A stretch of DNA of 64,000 nucleotides from JANYHF01 sp963732765 (GCA_963732765.1 CAVTAS010000001.1:372001-436000), one strand, 5' to 3'; positions 8,221 through 17,996 are shown, numbered from the stretch's first letter. The notes: generated from the sequence alone by a model not told the origin. Made by a program: numbers and translations.

Positions 8221-8334
8221 TGGCGTTTCGAAGCTGAATTGTGCAGTGAGTGAGGCAGACCGGACGATAGCGGCCTGTCGGCGCGGCGGCCAGCCTGCTC
8301 TTGACGCCGCGCCCGCCCGGCCCGACAAGGACCC

Positions 8335-8964
8335 ATGACCATCGCCGCCCCGCCGCGTCGCGCCCGCCGCACCTCGACGCTCAGCCTGCCCAATCTCATC
8401 ACCTATGGGCGCATCCTGGCGGTGCCAGCCGTGGCGGGTTTGATCGCTTTCTCCGATCTTGCAGGCACCTCCATCACCTGGTGGTGGGCCCTGGCGATCT
8501 TCGCCATCGCCAGCATATCCGACTATTTCGACGGCCTGTTCGCGCGCTGGTTCAACGAGCAGTCGGAGCTCGGCCGCATGCTCGACCCGATCGCCGACAA
8601 GCTGTTGGTGGGCGTGGTGCTGCTGATCCTGGTCGGCAAGCAGATCATCACGGGCTGGTCGCTGTGGGCGGCCGTGATCATCCTGTCGCGCGAGATCCTG
8701 GTGTCGGGCCTGCGCGAGTATCTGGCCGGGCTGTCGGTGAAAATGCATGTGACCTGGCTGGCCAAATGGAAGACGGCCGCCCAGCTGGTGGCCTTGGGCG
8801 CCTTGATCGCGGGACCGATTGCCGGGCCGAGCTGGCCGCTGCTATCGACTGTGGGGCTCGTGCTGCTGTGGGCCTCGGCGCTCATCACGGCCTACACCGG
8901 CTACGAGTATCTGCATGCGGCGTTGAAGCACGCGACCACCTCGGACGAAGGAGCTGCAACGTGA
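8335..8964 (+). CDS. pgsA: CDP-diacylglycerol--glycerol-3-phosphate 3-phosphatidyltransferase
   Basis: Inner-membrane enzyme that makes phosphatidylglycerol phosphate, the first committed step to phosphatidylglycerol and cardiolipin. The 209-aa protein carries the full CDP-alcohol phosphotransferase signature, DGLFAR-x8-GRMLDPIAD, at residues about 65-85, and several hydrophobic membrane segments. The NLITYGRILAVPAVAGL N-terminus is typical of PgsA. The gene is divergent from the acyl-CoA synthetase and its last bases overlap moaD (GTGA), so pgsA-moaD-moaE is one operon. Confidence 0.95.
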   Translation: MTIAAPPRRARRTSTLSLPNLITYGRILAVPAVAGLIAFSDLAGTSITWWWALAIFAIASISDYFDGLFARWFNEQSELGRMLDPIADKLLVGVVLLILVGKQIITGWSLWAAVIILSREILVSGLREYLAGLSVKMHVTWLAKWKTAAQLVALGALIAGPIAGPSWPLLSTVGLVLLWASALITAYTGYEYLHAALKHATTSDEGAAT

Positions 8965-9230
8965 GCGGCGAGCGCGAGGTCACGCTGCGATACTTTGCCT
9001 GGGTGCGAGAGAAGGTCGGGCGCGCCGAGGAGCGCATTGTGCTGCCGGTGTCCGTGACCACTGTTTCCGAGCTGATGGCCTGGTTGCAGACCCGCGGGCC
9101 CGAATACGCCGCCGCTTTCGAGCGAGCGGGCGTCATCCGCGCCGCCATCGATGCCGCGCACGTCAAGCCGACGGCCGCCTTGGCGGGGGCGCGCGAGATC
9201 GCCTTCTTCCCGCCGGTGACGGGAGGCTGA
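8961..9230 (+). CDS. moaD: Molybdopterin synthase small (sulfur-carrier) subunit
   Basis: An 89-aa ubiquitin-fold sulfur carrier. Its C-terminal Gly-Gly (FFPPVTGG) is thiocarboxylated and donates sulfur to precursor Z within molybdopterin synthase. Visible: VTLRYFAWVREKVGRAEE, SVTTVSELMAWLQTRG and the invariant tail. The start is the GTG at 8961, overlapping the pgsA stop codon; longer in-frame starts upstream would run through pgsA. It is followed two bases later by moaE, its partner. The molybdenum hydroxylase at 13.7-17.4 kb is a likely client. Confidence 0.93.
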   Translation: MSGEREVTLRYFAWVREKVGRAEERIVLPVSVTTVSELMAWLQTRGPEYAAAFERAGVIRAAIDAAHVKPTAALAGAREIAFFPPVTGG

Positions 9231-9232
9231 CC

Positions 9233-9694
9233 ATGGCCGTCCGCGTGCAGGCCGAACCGTTCGATCTCGCCGCCGAGGTCGCCGCCATCAAGCGCGGGCG
9301 GACGGATATCGGCGCCGTGGTGACCTTCACCGGAACCGTCCGCGACAGCGTCGATGGCAAGCGCCTGGTCGCCATGACGCTGGAGCACTATCCCGGCATG
9401 ACCGAGGGCGAACTGGCCCGTGTCGAGCGAGAAGCCACCGCACGCTGGCCGCTGACCGGCAGCCTGATCATCCATCGCACCGGCCGCCTGACGCCGGGCG
9501 AGGACATCGTGCTGGTGGTGACGGCCTCCGCGCACCGCGCCGCCGCCTTCTCGGCCGCCGATTTCCTGATGGATTACCTCAAGACCAGCGCGCCGTTCTG
9601 GAAACAGGAAGAGCTGGAAGACGGGACGGTCAGCTGGGTCGAGGCCAAGGCCAGCGATGATACGGCGGCGGGGCGGTGGATCGAACGCTGTTAG
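9233..9694 (+). CDS. moaE: Molybdopterin synthase catalytic subunit
   Basis: A 153-aa large subunit of molybdopterin synthase. It converts cyclic pyranopterin monophosphate to molybdopterin using sulfur from MoaD. Seen: GAVVTFTGTVRDSVDGKRL, LEHYPGMTEGELARVE, GSLIIHRTGRLTPGEDIVLV, AFSAADFLMDYLKTSAPFWK and the catalytic-lysine region KTSAPFWKQEELEDG. Length and order are standard. It ends in a 4-base convergent overlap with the minus-strand gene at 9691-9948. Confidence 0.95.
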   Translation: MAVRVQAEPFDLAAEVAAIKRGRTDIGAVVTFTGTVRDSVDGKRLVAMTLEHYPGMTEGELARVEREATARWPLTGSLIIHRTGRLTPGEDIVLVVTASAHRAAAFSAADFLMDYLKTSAPFWKQEELEDGTVSWVEAKASDDTAAGRWIERC

Positions 9695-9948
9695 CTCCCA
9701 GCACCCCAATCGCAGGTCGAGCGCCATTCGGTCCGGCGCACGCCGTTGATCACCACGGTGCCCTTTTTCACCAGCTGGCACTGGCGGCAGCTGTAGCTGC
9801 TGAGGCAGCCGCGCACCGAGGCCGTGCGGGCGAAGTTGCAGCTGCGAATGACCTGGCAGATCTTGCCGGCTTCCAGGCCCGCAGCCTGCACCGGGGCGGA
9901 TGGCGTCAACGCCAGGGCGGCAACGGTCAGAAGGCTGGCAAGGCGCAT
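9691..9948 (-). CDS. Small secreted cysteine-rich hypothetical protein
   Basis: An 85-aa protein with a clear Sec signal peptide (MRLASLLTVAALALTPSAPVQAAG). The mature part of about 60 residues holds six cysteines (ICQVIRSC, GCLSSYSCRQCQ, STCDWG), enough for three disulfides in the periplasm. No family recognised. The ATG at 9948 gives the complete signal peptide. It converges on moaE with a 4-base overlap. Confidence 0.7.
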   Translation of the reverse strand: MRLASLLTVAALALTPSAPVQAAGLEAGKICQVIRSCNFARTASVRGCLSSYSCRQCQLVKKGTVVINGVRRTEWRSTCDWGAGS

Positions 9949-10134
9949 GGCGGACTCCCCAAGGTGGCCACGTTTTCGCCACTATCGGCCAACGCGCCGC
10001 GATAGGCAAGGCGGCCAGCGATTCAACCCGGGATGGGAGGCCCGCAATCGAAACCGACACCCAGTACCACTCGCCGCAGTTCGCGCTATAACCGCCCCGA
10101 AGAATCGATCCATCTCCTGAAAGATCACATCCCA

Positions 10135-11427
<1,293 letters not shown>

Positions 11428-12258
11428 AGTCGGGGACATGATGTTCGGCTGCGGCCTGACCAGCATCCACAATTTTGACCACCGCCGCCGAGCCGAAGTC
11501 GAACTTCGTGTCCCCAGTCTTGCGATCGCGCCAAAGACTGGGGACACGAAGGCCACGTCCGGCTCGGCTCCGGTCGCTCCTCGAACCCGGTCCCGCCGGA
11601 CATGGCCATCATGTCCCCGATCTCGCGGGCCGCGCCCGGCGGCCGGCTCGCGGTTGCGCTGACCGGGCGCCAGCAAAAACACATGGCTGTGCCTTGACCG
11701 AACCCATGTTCGAACCCAAAGCGGGGTGCGGGGTCGCCGAATGCCGCGAAATTTTGTAGTAAAAGGCGGCATCCGGCCACCCCGCCAGCGTTTTATCCGA
11801 TCCCTCCGTCGCCACGTTACCTGTGGGCTGCTCCACGCTCGGGAATCTCACCCCGAGCGAGCGACGGCGGCCGCCAGCACCCGGGTGTGCGGCACCCTGC
11901 GCCAGTCGCTGTCCCTCTCCCAGCAGATCGAGACGCCCTCGAGTGCATCCCCGTAGAAGAAGGTGATGGGACTGTAGTATAGATTGGCGTTGCTGTATAG
12001 TTGTTTTTGAAATGGGGTTAATGCAGGGTCTCTATACTTGGTTTCTGCTCGCGAATTCGTGTCAGGCGCTGGGCATCTTAAGAGGTGCGAGTGTCTGCTT
12101 TCGGACCGCTGCGACCGATGAGCGAAATGGGGGCGACGCGATTGACCCGGATCTGCCGAACTGTGATTTAATTGCTAACCGTCTGCATCTCCTTCAGAAC
12201 CGACCGTGCCGGCTGGCACCGGCGAACCACCGGCATGCCAGAAGATTCTTCGCTCCCC
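11428..12258. other. Long non-coding stretch with one inverted repeat
   Basis: No credible gene. Several short open frames exist but none has a ribosome site or recognisable sequence. The segment holds an 18-base perfect inverted repeat (11504-11551), scattered GGGGACAT/ATGTCCCC words (about 11432 and 11608), and becomes markedly more AT-rich after 11950, which continues into the gene on the minus strand. Confidence 0.5.
11504..11551. repeat. Perfect 18-bp inverted repeat with GTGTCCCC core
   Basis: Arms CTTCGTGTCCCCAGTCTT (11504-11521) and its exact complement (11534-11551) flank a 12-base loop. It resembles in style the 28-bp repeat at 17399-17488, which also carries a GGGGACA core. No T-run follows, so a simple terminator is unlikely. 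Confidence 0.8.
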
Positions 12259-13297
12259 TCACAGCTTCGGCATCTTCACCTTGAACCAGATGCGGCCACG
12301 ATTGGTATTGAAGACGTCGTAGATGTGATCATCATCGATGCCACCGATTTCTTTGTCCTGTCATCTCAAATCCGTGGTCCTTGAGATACCTTCGGATGCA
12401 ATTAATCGCCTCCAGTTGCGTCCGAGCCTTTGGAAATGCGATTGCGGTCTCCTTGGACTTGCCATCACCGACGTGTGACAGCCCCCGCTCGCTGAAGACG
12501 TTGCCAAAGGTGCTCTTTGGTTGTCCTGCAATCTCGACCCAGTTCTGCAGGATGATCAATCTTGATAATAGGTCTATTTGAACCTGCGCGCTGACATCAA
12601 CAACGTGCCTCACGACGATCATGCTGATCCGGAACGCCTTCTCCTTGTGCAGTTCGTCCAAGGGATCAGCAATCGAAACCCGGCCCGCTGCGATCGTCCC
12701 ACTCGATACCAATGAGTTGCTGCCGAAGTTGGGATGCACGAATTCGCAGAGTTCATCGTAGATCGAGCGAATGGCACTAATCCGCGTTGCCAGTGCATCC
12801 AGAAAATCGTTCACGTTATACTGCTTGACTGGCCCCTTGCCCTTCGGACTTTGCCCGCTGTACAGGCGTTCAATCGTTCGCGCAGCACCTTCAAGCGCTT
12901 CCCGCGCCTTCTTTTCACTGGATTGCCCCTTCAGCGCGTCAATGAGTGACCGCAATTTTTCCTGCTGGAAGACAAAGGCAGCGAGATGTTCGACGCATGA
13001 TCTTGTCAATGCGACCAGCACAGTAGGATTGCCGGAATTAGCCGCGAATTCGATGCCGCGCAGCACCTGTTCCAGCTTGAGTTCAGAGACGCGCAGCATG
13101 AAAAAATGCTTCGTCGCAACATCGACCATCAAGCAGCCGAGATCGTGAAGCTGAGCATTCGGCTGATCATTGAGCCATTTGGTAACCTCTCTGCCGGCGA
13201 ACTTGTCGAATTCAATGTCGATCTGGCCAGACTTCTTCCTGAACTCTTCGATCTTCTGGATGAGGGTAGATCTCAGTTCGTCAGTTCGGTCTGACAT
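12259..13297 (-). pseudogene. HEPN-like hypothetical protein, apparently frameshifted near its end
   Basis: The main frame (13297 to 12332, 321 aa) is an all-helical protein of unknown function. It contains R99-SCVE-H104, an R-x4-H spacing as in HEPN RNases, and YDELCEFVHPN near residue 180, a motif seen in several uncharacterised HEPN-like and DUF5677-like families. The frame ends abruptly in GQRNRWHR. Removing one C of the pair at 12357-12358 restores a natural-looking C-terminus (DKEIGGIDDDHIYDVFNTN, then GRIWFKVKMPKL) to a stop at 12259. The gene is more AT-rich than its neighbours, so acquisition is likely. The HEPN assignment is inference from motifs only. Confidence 0.55.
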
Positions 13298-13740
13298 TGA
13301 GCGTTTCCGGTTCCGGTAATGCGTTCGCTGGTGATTTCGATAGCTGATTCGGCAACACGCCCCGGCGGGGCCGCCAGCAGGGCCACCCTTTGATGTCGAA
13401 TTTTACGACCTCATCCAGCGTCGAAGTACGGTGACAGTGCAACTATTTCCGGCCGTTCGGCGACCTTCCGCAACTCCTCCAACAACGGGCGGGCAACTGC
13501 AAAGTCTTGACGCCTCACCAACGCGCGCACATGGCCCATCGATCCAACGCCAAGTCGTCCGGAGTGAGACCAATCTGGACCAATCCGGCCTCGACGACGT
13601 GACTGGTCCCCTCCAACAACGCCGGCGGAAAGGGGGCAGCCCCCTGCAGCGCAGGGGTCTGACCCCCAATCGCGGCCTTGCACCTCCGAACCTGCCCCAC
13701 TAAAGTCCGCCGTGATCACAAAAACACTGGGATGGAAACC
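13298..13740. other. Intergenic region with a possible gene remnant on the minus strand
   Basis: No intact gene. On the minus strand two overlapping frames (about 13700-13515 and 13536-13411) join if a CG pair is removed from the GCGCGCG run near 13530. They would give a helical tail (LVRRQDFAVARPLLEELRKV, then AERPEIVALSPYFDAG). A GC-rich hairpin built on GGGGGCTGCCCCC lies near 13635-13670. This is weak evidence for decayed sequence. Confidence 0.3.
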
Positions 13741-14616
13741 ATGCGATTTGAGAGCCCGGCGACGGTTGAGGAGGCTGTGAAGCTGCTCGCAGCCGAACCC
13801 GGTATGGCCAAGGTGCTGGCCGGCGGTAGCGATCTGATTGTGCAGATGAAATCGGGGCGGATCGATCCCGCGCTGGTCGTCGATTTGAAGCGCATCAAGG
13901 CCATGACGGCGATCACGGCGGAGGCTGGCGGCTTCCGCATCGGCGCCTGCGTGCCGTGCATCGCGCTGGAGGAACACGCGGATCTGAAAGCCATGTGGCC
14001 GGGGCTGGTCGAGGCCGCGCGGCTGATCGGCTCGACGCAGGTGCAGGGCCGCGCCACGATTTCGGGCAACCTCTGCAACGCCTCGCCAGCCGGCGACAGC
14101 ATCCCCGCGCTGGTGGCCGCAAACGCGAAGGTGCGCGTTGTAGGGCCGAACGGCGCGCGCGAAGTCGATGTGCTCGACATCCCGACCGGCGTCGGCAAGA
14201 CCTCGCTGGCTAAGGGCGAGATCGTGGAGTCGATCCATCTGCTGACCAAGCCGGCCCATTCGGCGGATGCCTATCTGCGCTTCATTCCGCGCACGGAGAT
14301 GGACATCGCCGTGGTTAGCGCCGGTGTGTTCCTGACGCTGGACGGCTCGGGCACCATCACCAATGCACGCGTGGCGCTGGGTGCCGTCGCCCCGACCGTG
14401 CTGCTGGTGGACGCCTGCGCCAAAGCCATCATCGGAAGCAAGCTCGACGACAAGGCCAAATCAGCGCTCGCCGCCGCCGCTTCGGCCGCCTGCAAGCCGA
14501 TCGACGATAAGCGCGGCAGCAAGCAATTCCGCACCGATGTCGCCGGTGTGCTCGCCCGCCGTGCAGCCGAAATCGCATACGTCCGCGCGTCCGGCGCGAA
14601 AGTTGGAGCTCACTGA
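13741..14616 (+). CDS. Molybdenum hydroxylase medium (FAD-binding) subunit
   Basis: A 291-aa FAD subunit of a xanthine dehydrogenase/CO dehydrogenase-type molybdenum hydroxylase. It passes electrons from the iron-sulfur subunit to its acceptor. Seen: MAKVLAGGSDLIVQMKSG near residue 22 (the first FAD-binding loop), GSTQVQGRATISGNLCNASP near 98 (second FAD loop), ADAYLRFIPRTEMDIAVVSA and the C-terminal CO-dehydrogenase flavoprotein domain. ATG 13741 is the usual family start (MRFESPATVEEAVKLL); an ATG three codons upstream is possible. Its stop overlaps the next start by one base, so the three subunits are translationally coupled. Confidence 0.9.
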   Translation: MRFESPATVEEAVKLLAAEPGMAKVLAGGSDLIVQMKSGRIDPALVVDLKRIKAMTAITAEAGGFRIGACVPCIALEEHADLKAMWPGLVEAARLIGSTQVQGRATISGNLCNASPAGDSIPALVAANAKVRVVGPNGAREVDVLDIPTGVGKTSLAKGEIVESIHLLTKPAHSADAYLRFIPRTEMDIAVVSAGVFLTLDGSGTITNARVALGAVAPTVLLVDACAKAIIGSKLDDKAKSALAAAASAACKPIDDKRGSKQFRTDVAGVLARRAAEIAYVRASGAKVGAH

Positions 14617-15095
14617 TGTCGCAAATCCACGTCACCACCACCATCAACGGCGATCCCACGGAGTTCCTGTGCGAGGCCGACGAGACGCTGCTCGATACGC
14701 TCCGTGATCGTCTCAATCTCACCGGCACCAAGGAAGGCTGCGGCTCGGGCGACTGCGGGGCCTGCTCGGTCACCGTGGACGGGCGGTTGGTCTGCGCCTG
14801 CCTGACCTTCGCGGCCGAAGCGCAGGGGCGCCAGATCGGCACCATCGAGGGCATGGCCAAGGGCGACAAGCTGCATCCGCTGCAGCAGAAGTTCCTGGAG
14901 CATGCGGCCTTGCAGTGCGGCATCTGCACGCCGGGCTTCCTGGTCGCCAGCGAGGTGCTGTTGAAGCGCAATCCCAACCCGACTGAGACGGAAATCCGCT
15001 ATTGGCTCGCGGGCAATCTCTGCCGCTGCACGGGCTACGACAAGATCGTCAAGGCCGTCGTCGACGCCGCCGCCGACATGAGAAAGGGCGCATAA
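14616..15095 (+). CDS. Molybdenum hydroxylase small (2x[2Fe-2S]) subunit
   Basis: A 159-aa iron-sulfur subunit. The plant-ferredoxin-like cluster motif is GCGSGDCGACSVTVDGRLVC (residues about 42-61). The second all-helical cluster domain has CGICTPGFLVASEVL and LAGNLCRCTGYDKI. Cysteine number and spacing are complete. It overlaps both neighbours by one base (TGATG and TAATG junctions). The subunit carries electrons from the molybdenum site to FAD. Confidence 0.95.
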   Translation: MSQIHVTTTINGDPTEFLCEADETLLDTLRDRLNLTGTKEGCGSGDCGACSVTVDGRLVCACLTFAAEAQGRQIGTIEGMAKGDKLHPLQQKFLEHAALQCGICTPGFLVASEVLLKRNPNPTETEIRYWLAGNLCRCTGYDKIVKAVVDAAADMRKGA

Positions 15096-17371
15096 TGGCT
15101 CAGGATATGAAGTTGGACGCGAAGTCCCGCAAGTTCAATTCCATCGGTACACGCCCCTTGCGTCCCGACGGCATCGACAAGGTCACCGGCCGCGCGCGCT
15201 ATGGCGCCGATATGAACATGCCGGGCCAGCTGATCGGCAAGGTGCTGCGCTCGCCGCACGCCCACGCGCTGATCAAGAGCATCGATACCTCGGCGGCCGA
15301 AAAGCTACCGGGCGTCAAGGCGATCCTGACCGCGAAGAATTTTCCGGACCTGTCGGGCGGCGATCAGGGGCAGCTCGATTACCTGGTCAATACCTTGGCC
15401 CGCGAACGCGTCCTTTACGACGGACACGCCGTAGCCGCCGTGGCCGCGACCAGTTCCTCGGCAGCCAATGCGGCGCTGAAGGCGATCAAGGTCGTCTACG
15501 AGGTGTTGCCGCACGTCACCGACGTCGACGAGGCCATGAAGCCGGACGCGCCGCTGGTCAATGGCGGCGTCTTCACCAGTGGCATCGAACCCAAGCCGAC
15601 CAAGAAGTCGAACATCCTCGTGCGCCACCAGTTCGGCCACGGCGATGTGGAGAAAGGCTTCAAGGAGGCCGACCTCATCGTCGAGCGCGAGTTCAAGACC
15701 GAGGCGACGCACCAGGGCTATATCGAGCCGCATGCCGTCGTCTGCAATCTCAGCGCCGATGGCGTCGGCGATATGTGGGTGTGTACGCAAGGCCATTACA
15801 ACGTGCGGGCCGTTTGCGCCACCATGCTGGGATTGGAGCAGTCCAAACTGCGCGTGACGCCGTCCGAGATCGGCGGCGGCTTCGGCGGCAAGACCATGAT
15901 CTGGATCGAGCCGCTGGCGCTGGCGATGTCGCGGATGGCCAACCGCCCGGTCAAGATGGTCATGACGCGCGAAGAAGTGTTCCGCGCCACTGGCCCGACC
16001 GCGTCCGCCAGCATCTGGATGAAGGTCGGCGCCAAGAAGGACGGACGCATCACCGCTGCGCAAGCCGTGGTGAAATTCCAGGGCGGCCCCTTCGGCGGCT
16101 CGCTGGTGGACATGGGCGCGATGGCCTGTTTTGCCTGCTACGATCTGCCAAACGTCAAGACCGAAGGCTACGATGTGTTCTGCAACCGGCCGCGGGCGGC
16201 AGCCTATCGCGCGCCGTCGGCTCCCATCGTGACCTTCGCCACCGAGAGCGTGGTGCAGGAACTCGCCGACAAGCTCGGGATCGATGCGGTCGAGATGCGC
16301 CTGAAGAACGCCGCCAAGGAAGGGACGAAATCGTCCTATGGTCCGACCTATGGGCCGATCGGCCTGAAGGCGACGTTGGAAGCCATCCGGGAGACGCCGC
16401 ATTGGCAGCAGCCGGTTGCGCCCGGAAAACATCGCGGGCGCGGCATCGCCTGCGGCTTCTGGTTCAACTTCGGCGGCAACACCAGCGTGTCGCTGGCCAT
16501 TAATGCCGACGGCACGGCGGCGCTGGCCTACGGCAATCCGGACATCGGTGGTTCGCGCGCGTCCATGAGCCTGATGGCGGCCGAGGAGCTGGGCATCCCC
16601 TACGACAAGGTGCGCTGCATCGTGGCCGACACGGCCTCGCTGGGCTTCAACGACATTACGGACGGCAGCCGCGTGACCTTTGCGGCGGGCCTCTCCACCA
16701 TCGAAGCGGCGCGCAATTGCATCAAGGTGATGTGTGAGCGCGCGGCGAAAACCTGGGGCATTTCGGCCGACGCGGTGGTCTGGGAGAAGGGCCACGCCAA
16801 GCCTGCCGGCAGCAACGCCGGCCAGTTCGAGCCCTTGTCGCTGAAACAGATTGCGGCGACCGCGCAAAACACCGGCGGCCCGATCGCCGGCCACTTCGAG
16901 ACGTTTGCCGATAGCGCAGGCGTGTCGTTCGGCACCCACATTGCCGACGTCGAAGTCGATGTGGAAACCGGCAAGGTCACGGTGCTGCGCTACACAGTGC
17001 TGCAGGACGCCGGCAAGGCAATCCATCCCTCCTACGTCGAGGGCCAGTACCAGGGCGGGGCGGCGCAGGGCATCGGCTGGGCGCTGAACGAGGAGTACAT
17101 CTACGGCAAGGACGGACGCTTGCAGAACGCGGGCTTCCTCGACTACCGCATCCCGGTCGCCTCGGACCTGCCGATGATCGAGACGGTGATCCTGGAGATC
17201 CCGAACCCCGGTCATCCCTACGGCGTGCGCGGTGTCGGAGAAACGCCCATCGTGCCGCCGCTGGGCGCGATGGCAAATGCAATTGCTGCAGCCACAGGCG
17301 TGCGCATGGGTGACATCCCAATGTCGCCGCCGAAGTTGTTGAAGGCGCTGAAGGAAGCGAAGGTGAGCTGA
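15095..17371 (+). CDS. Molybdenum hydroxylase large (molybdopterin-binding) subunit
   Basis: A 758-aa catalytic subunit holding the molybdenum cofactor. Seen: RPDGIDKVTGRARYGADMNM at the start, GHAVAAVAATSSSAANAAL, the cofactor-binding GGGFGGK near residue 265, NRPRAAAYRAPSAP near 365 in the active-site loop, and GVRGVGETPIVPPLGAMANA near the end with the catalytic Glu. The AYRAPSAP loop lacks the Cys of true CO dehydrogenase (AYxCSFR) and is not the form II AYRGAGR loop, so CO is an unlikely substrate; a heterocycle, aldehyde or acyl-CoA aromatic is more likely. ATG 15095 overlaps the small-subunit stop. Confidence 0.92.
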   Translation: MAQDMKLDAKSRKFNSIGTRPLRPDGIDKVTGRARYGADMNMPGQLIGKVLRSPHAHALIKSIDTSAAEKLPGVKAILTAKNFPDLSGGDQGQLDYLVNTLARERVLYDGHAVAAVAATSSSAANAALKAIKVVYEVLPHVTDVDEAMKPDAPLVNGGVFTSGIEPKPTKKSNILVRHQFGHGDVEKGFKEADLIVEREFKTEATHQGYIEPHAVVCNLSADGVGDMWVCTQGHYNVRAVCATMLGLEQSKLRVTPSEIGGGFGGKTMIWIEPLALAMSRMANRPVKMVMTREEVFRATGPTASASIWMKVGAKKDGRITAAQAVVKFQGGPFGGSLVDMGAMACFACYDLPNVKTEGYDVFCNRPRAAAYRAPSAPIVTFATESVVQELADKLGIDAVEMRLKNAAKEGTKSSYGPTYGPIGLKATLEAIRETPHWQQPVAPGKHRGRGIACGFWFNFGGNTSVSLAINADGTAALAYGNPDIGGSRASMSLMAAEELGIPYDKVRCIVADTASLGFNDITDGSRVTFAAGLSTIEAARNCIKVMCERAAKTWGISADAVVWEKGHAKPAGSNAGQFEPLSLKQIAATAQNTGGPIAGHFETFADSAGVSFGTHIADVEVDVETGKVTVLRYTVLQDAGKAIHPSYVEGQYQGGAAQGIGWALNEEYIYGKDGRLQNAGFLDYRIPVASDLPMIETVILEIPNPGHPYGVRGVGETPIVPPLGAMANAIAAATGVRMGDIPMSPPKLLKALKEAKVS

Positions 17372-17398
17372 GGCAGCGAGGCTTGGACCTCCCATCCT

Positions 17399-17488
17399 TA
17401 AACGGGGACAGTTTACTTATATCGCCAGAAAGAATTCGCGGATTAGTTCGCGCAGTGACAGGCGATATAAGTAAACTGTCCCCGTTTA
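17399..17488. repeat. Perfect 28-bp inverted repeat with GGGGACAGTTTAC core
   Basis: Left arm 17399-17426 (TAAACGGGGACAGTTTACTT...), right arm 17461-17488, exact complements around a 34-base loop. It lies 28 bases after the large-subunit stop and could act as a transcript-end hairpin, but its GGGGACAG/CTGTCCCC core is typical of dispersed REP-type elements. Confidence 0.9.
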
Positions 17489-17497
17489 GGGGCGACA

Positions 17498-17529
17498 TCC
17501 TCTCCCCTCGCAAGGGCGAGGGGAGAGGA
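17498..17529. repeat. TCCTCTCCCC palindrome, member of the GGGCGACATCCTCTCCCC family
   Basis: Perfect palindrome with arms TCCTCTCCCCTCG and CGAGGGGAGAGGA around CAAGGG. It is preceded by GGGGCGACA, the same lead-in found at the 38532 copy. Its right arm may double as the ribosome site of the next gene. Confidence 0.85.
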
Positions 17530-17536
17530 GAAGACA

Positions 17537-17854
17537 GTGCAAAGGCATCGGCCCGGCATGAAGCCCAAGCGAAACGATACGGCGAATGCTGCCGATCCCG
17601 GCCCCGTCCGCGTCACTGTCCACCTCGGCGGCCCGCTTCAATCGGCTGCGGGTGGCGAGACCGTGTTCGAGGTCGAGGCGCGCACCATCCAGGACATGCT
17701 GGCCAAGCTCGGGGAAAAGTACCCGCAGCTCGCACCGGTGCTGGCCAAGAGCGTAACCGTGGTCGTGGATGGGCAAGTCTATCGCGGCGCTTGGCAGAAG
17801 CCGCTCAAGGCAGACAACGAAATCTACCTGCTGCCGCCGATGCAAGGCGGTTGA
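17537..17854 (+). CDS. MoaD/ThiS-family sulfur-carrier-like protein
   Basis: A 105-aa protein with the ubiquitin-like fold of MoaD/ThiS and a terminal Gly-Gly (YLLPPMQGG). Seen: PVRVTVHLGGPLQSAAGGET, FEVEARTIQDMLAKLGEKYP, and VTVVVDGQVYRGAWQKPLKA with DNEIYLLPP. It differs from the MoaD at 8961 and lies just behind the molybdenum hydroxylase, so it may serve cofactor sulfuration or another sulfur transfer; this is inference. The start is uncertain: GTG 17537 has GAGGAGAAG five bases upstream, while an ATG at 17558 gives 98 aa. Confidence 0.75.
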   Translation: MQRHRPGMKPKRNDTANAADPGPVRVTVHLGGPLQSAAGGETVFEVEARTIQDMLAKLGEKYPQLAPVLAKSVTVVVDGQVYRGAWQKPLKADNEIYLLPPMQGG

Positions 17855-17863
17855 GGCGTAGAC

Positions 17864-17895
17864 GTAGGTTGGGTCAAGCGTTTCAGCGCGACCCA
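17864..17895. repeat. GTAGGTTGGGTC palindromic repeat, left fragment split by the IS element
   Basis: Starts GTAGGTTGGGTCAAGCG and ends GCGACCCA at 17895. The missing end of the palindrome, ACCTAC, is found at 19448-19453, directly after the insertion sequence. Together they rebuild the same repeat seen intact at 4803-4838 in the other orientation. Confidence 0.85.
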
Positions 17896-17996
17896 GACTG
17901 TATGTCCCCCTCCAGAGAGAGGCAACTCACCCTCGATGAGTTTATCGAGGGTTGCCCGGATGGGCCGGGCAGAGCCTCACACAAGGAGGGCGAGTT

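Noticed and set aside
8221..8748. Upstream extension of the acyl-CoA synthetase frame
   Set aside because: Runs antisense through pgsA; family similarity begins at 8220.
11726..12284. Short plus-strand frames after purA
   Set aside because: No start signals; part overlaps the likely true 3' end of the minus-strand HEPN-like gene.
15305..17395. 696-codon minus-strand open frame opposite the molybdenum hydroxylase large subunit
   Set aside because: The plus-strand gene has all family motifs; the opposite frame is His/Arg-rich shadow sequence.
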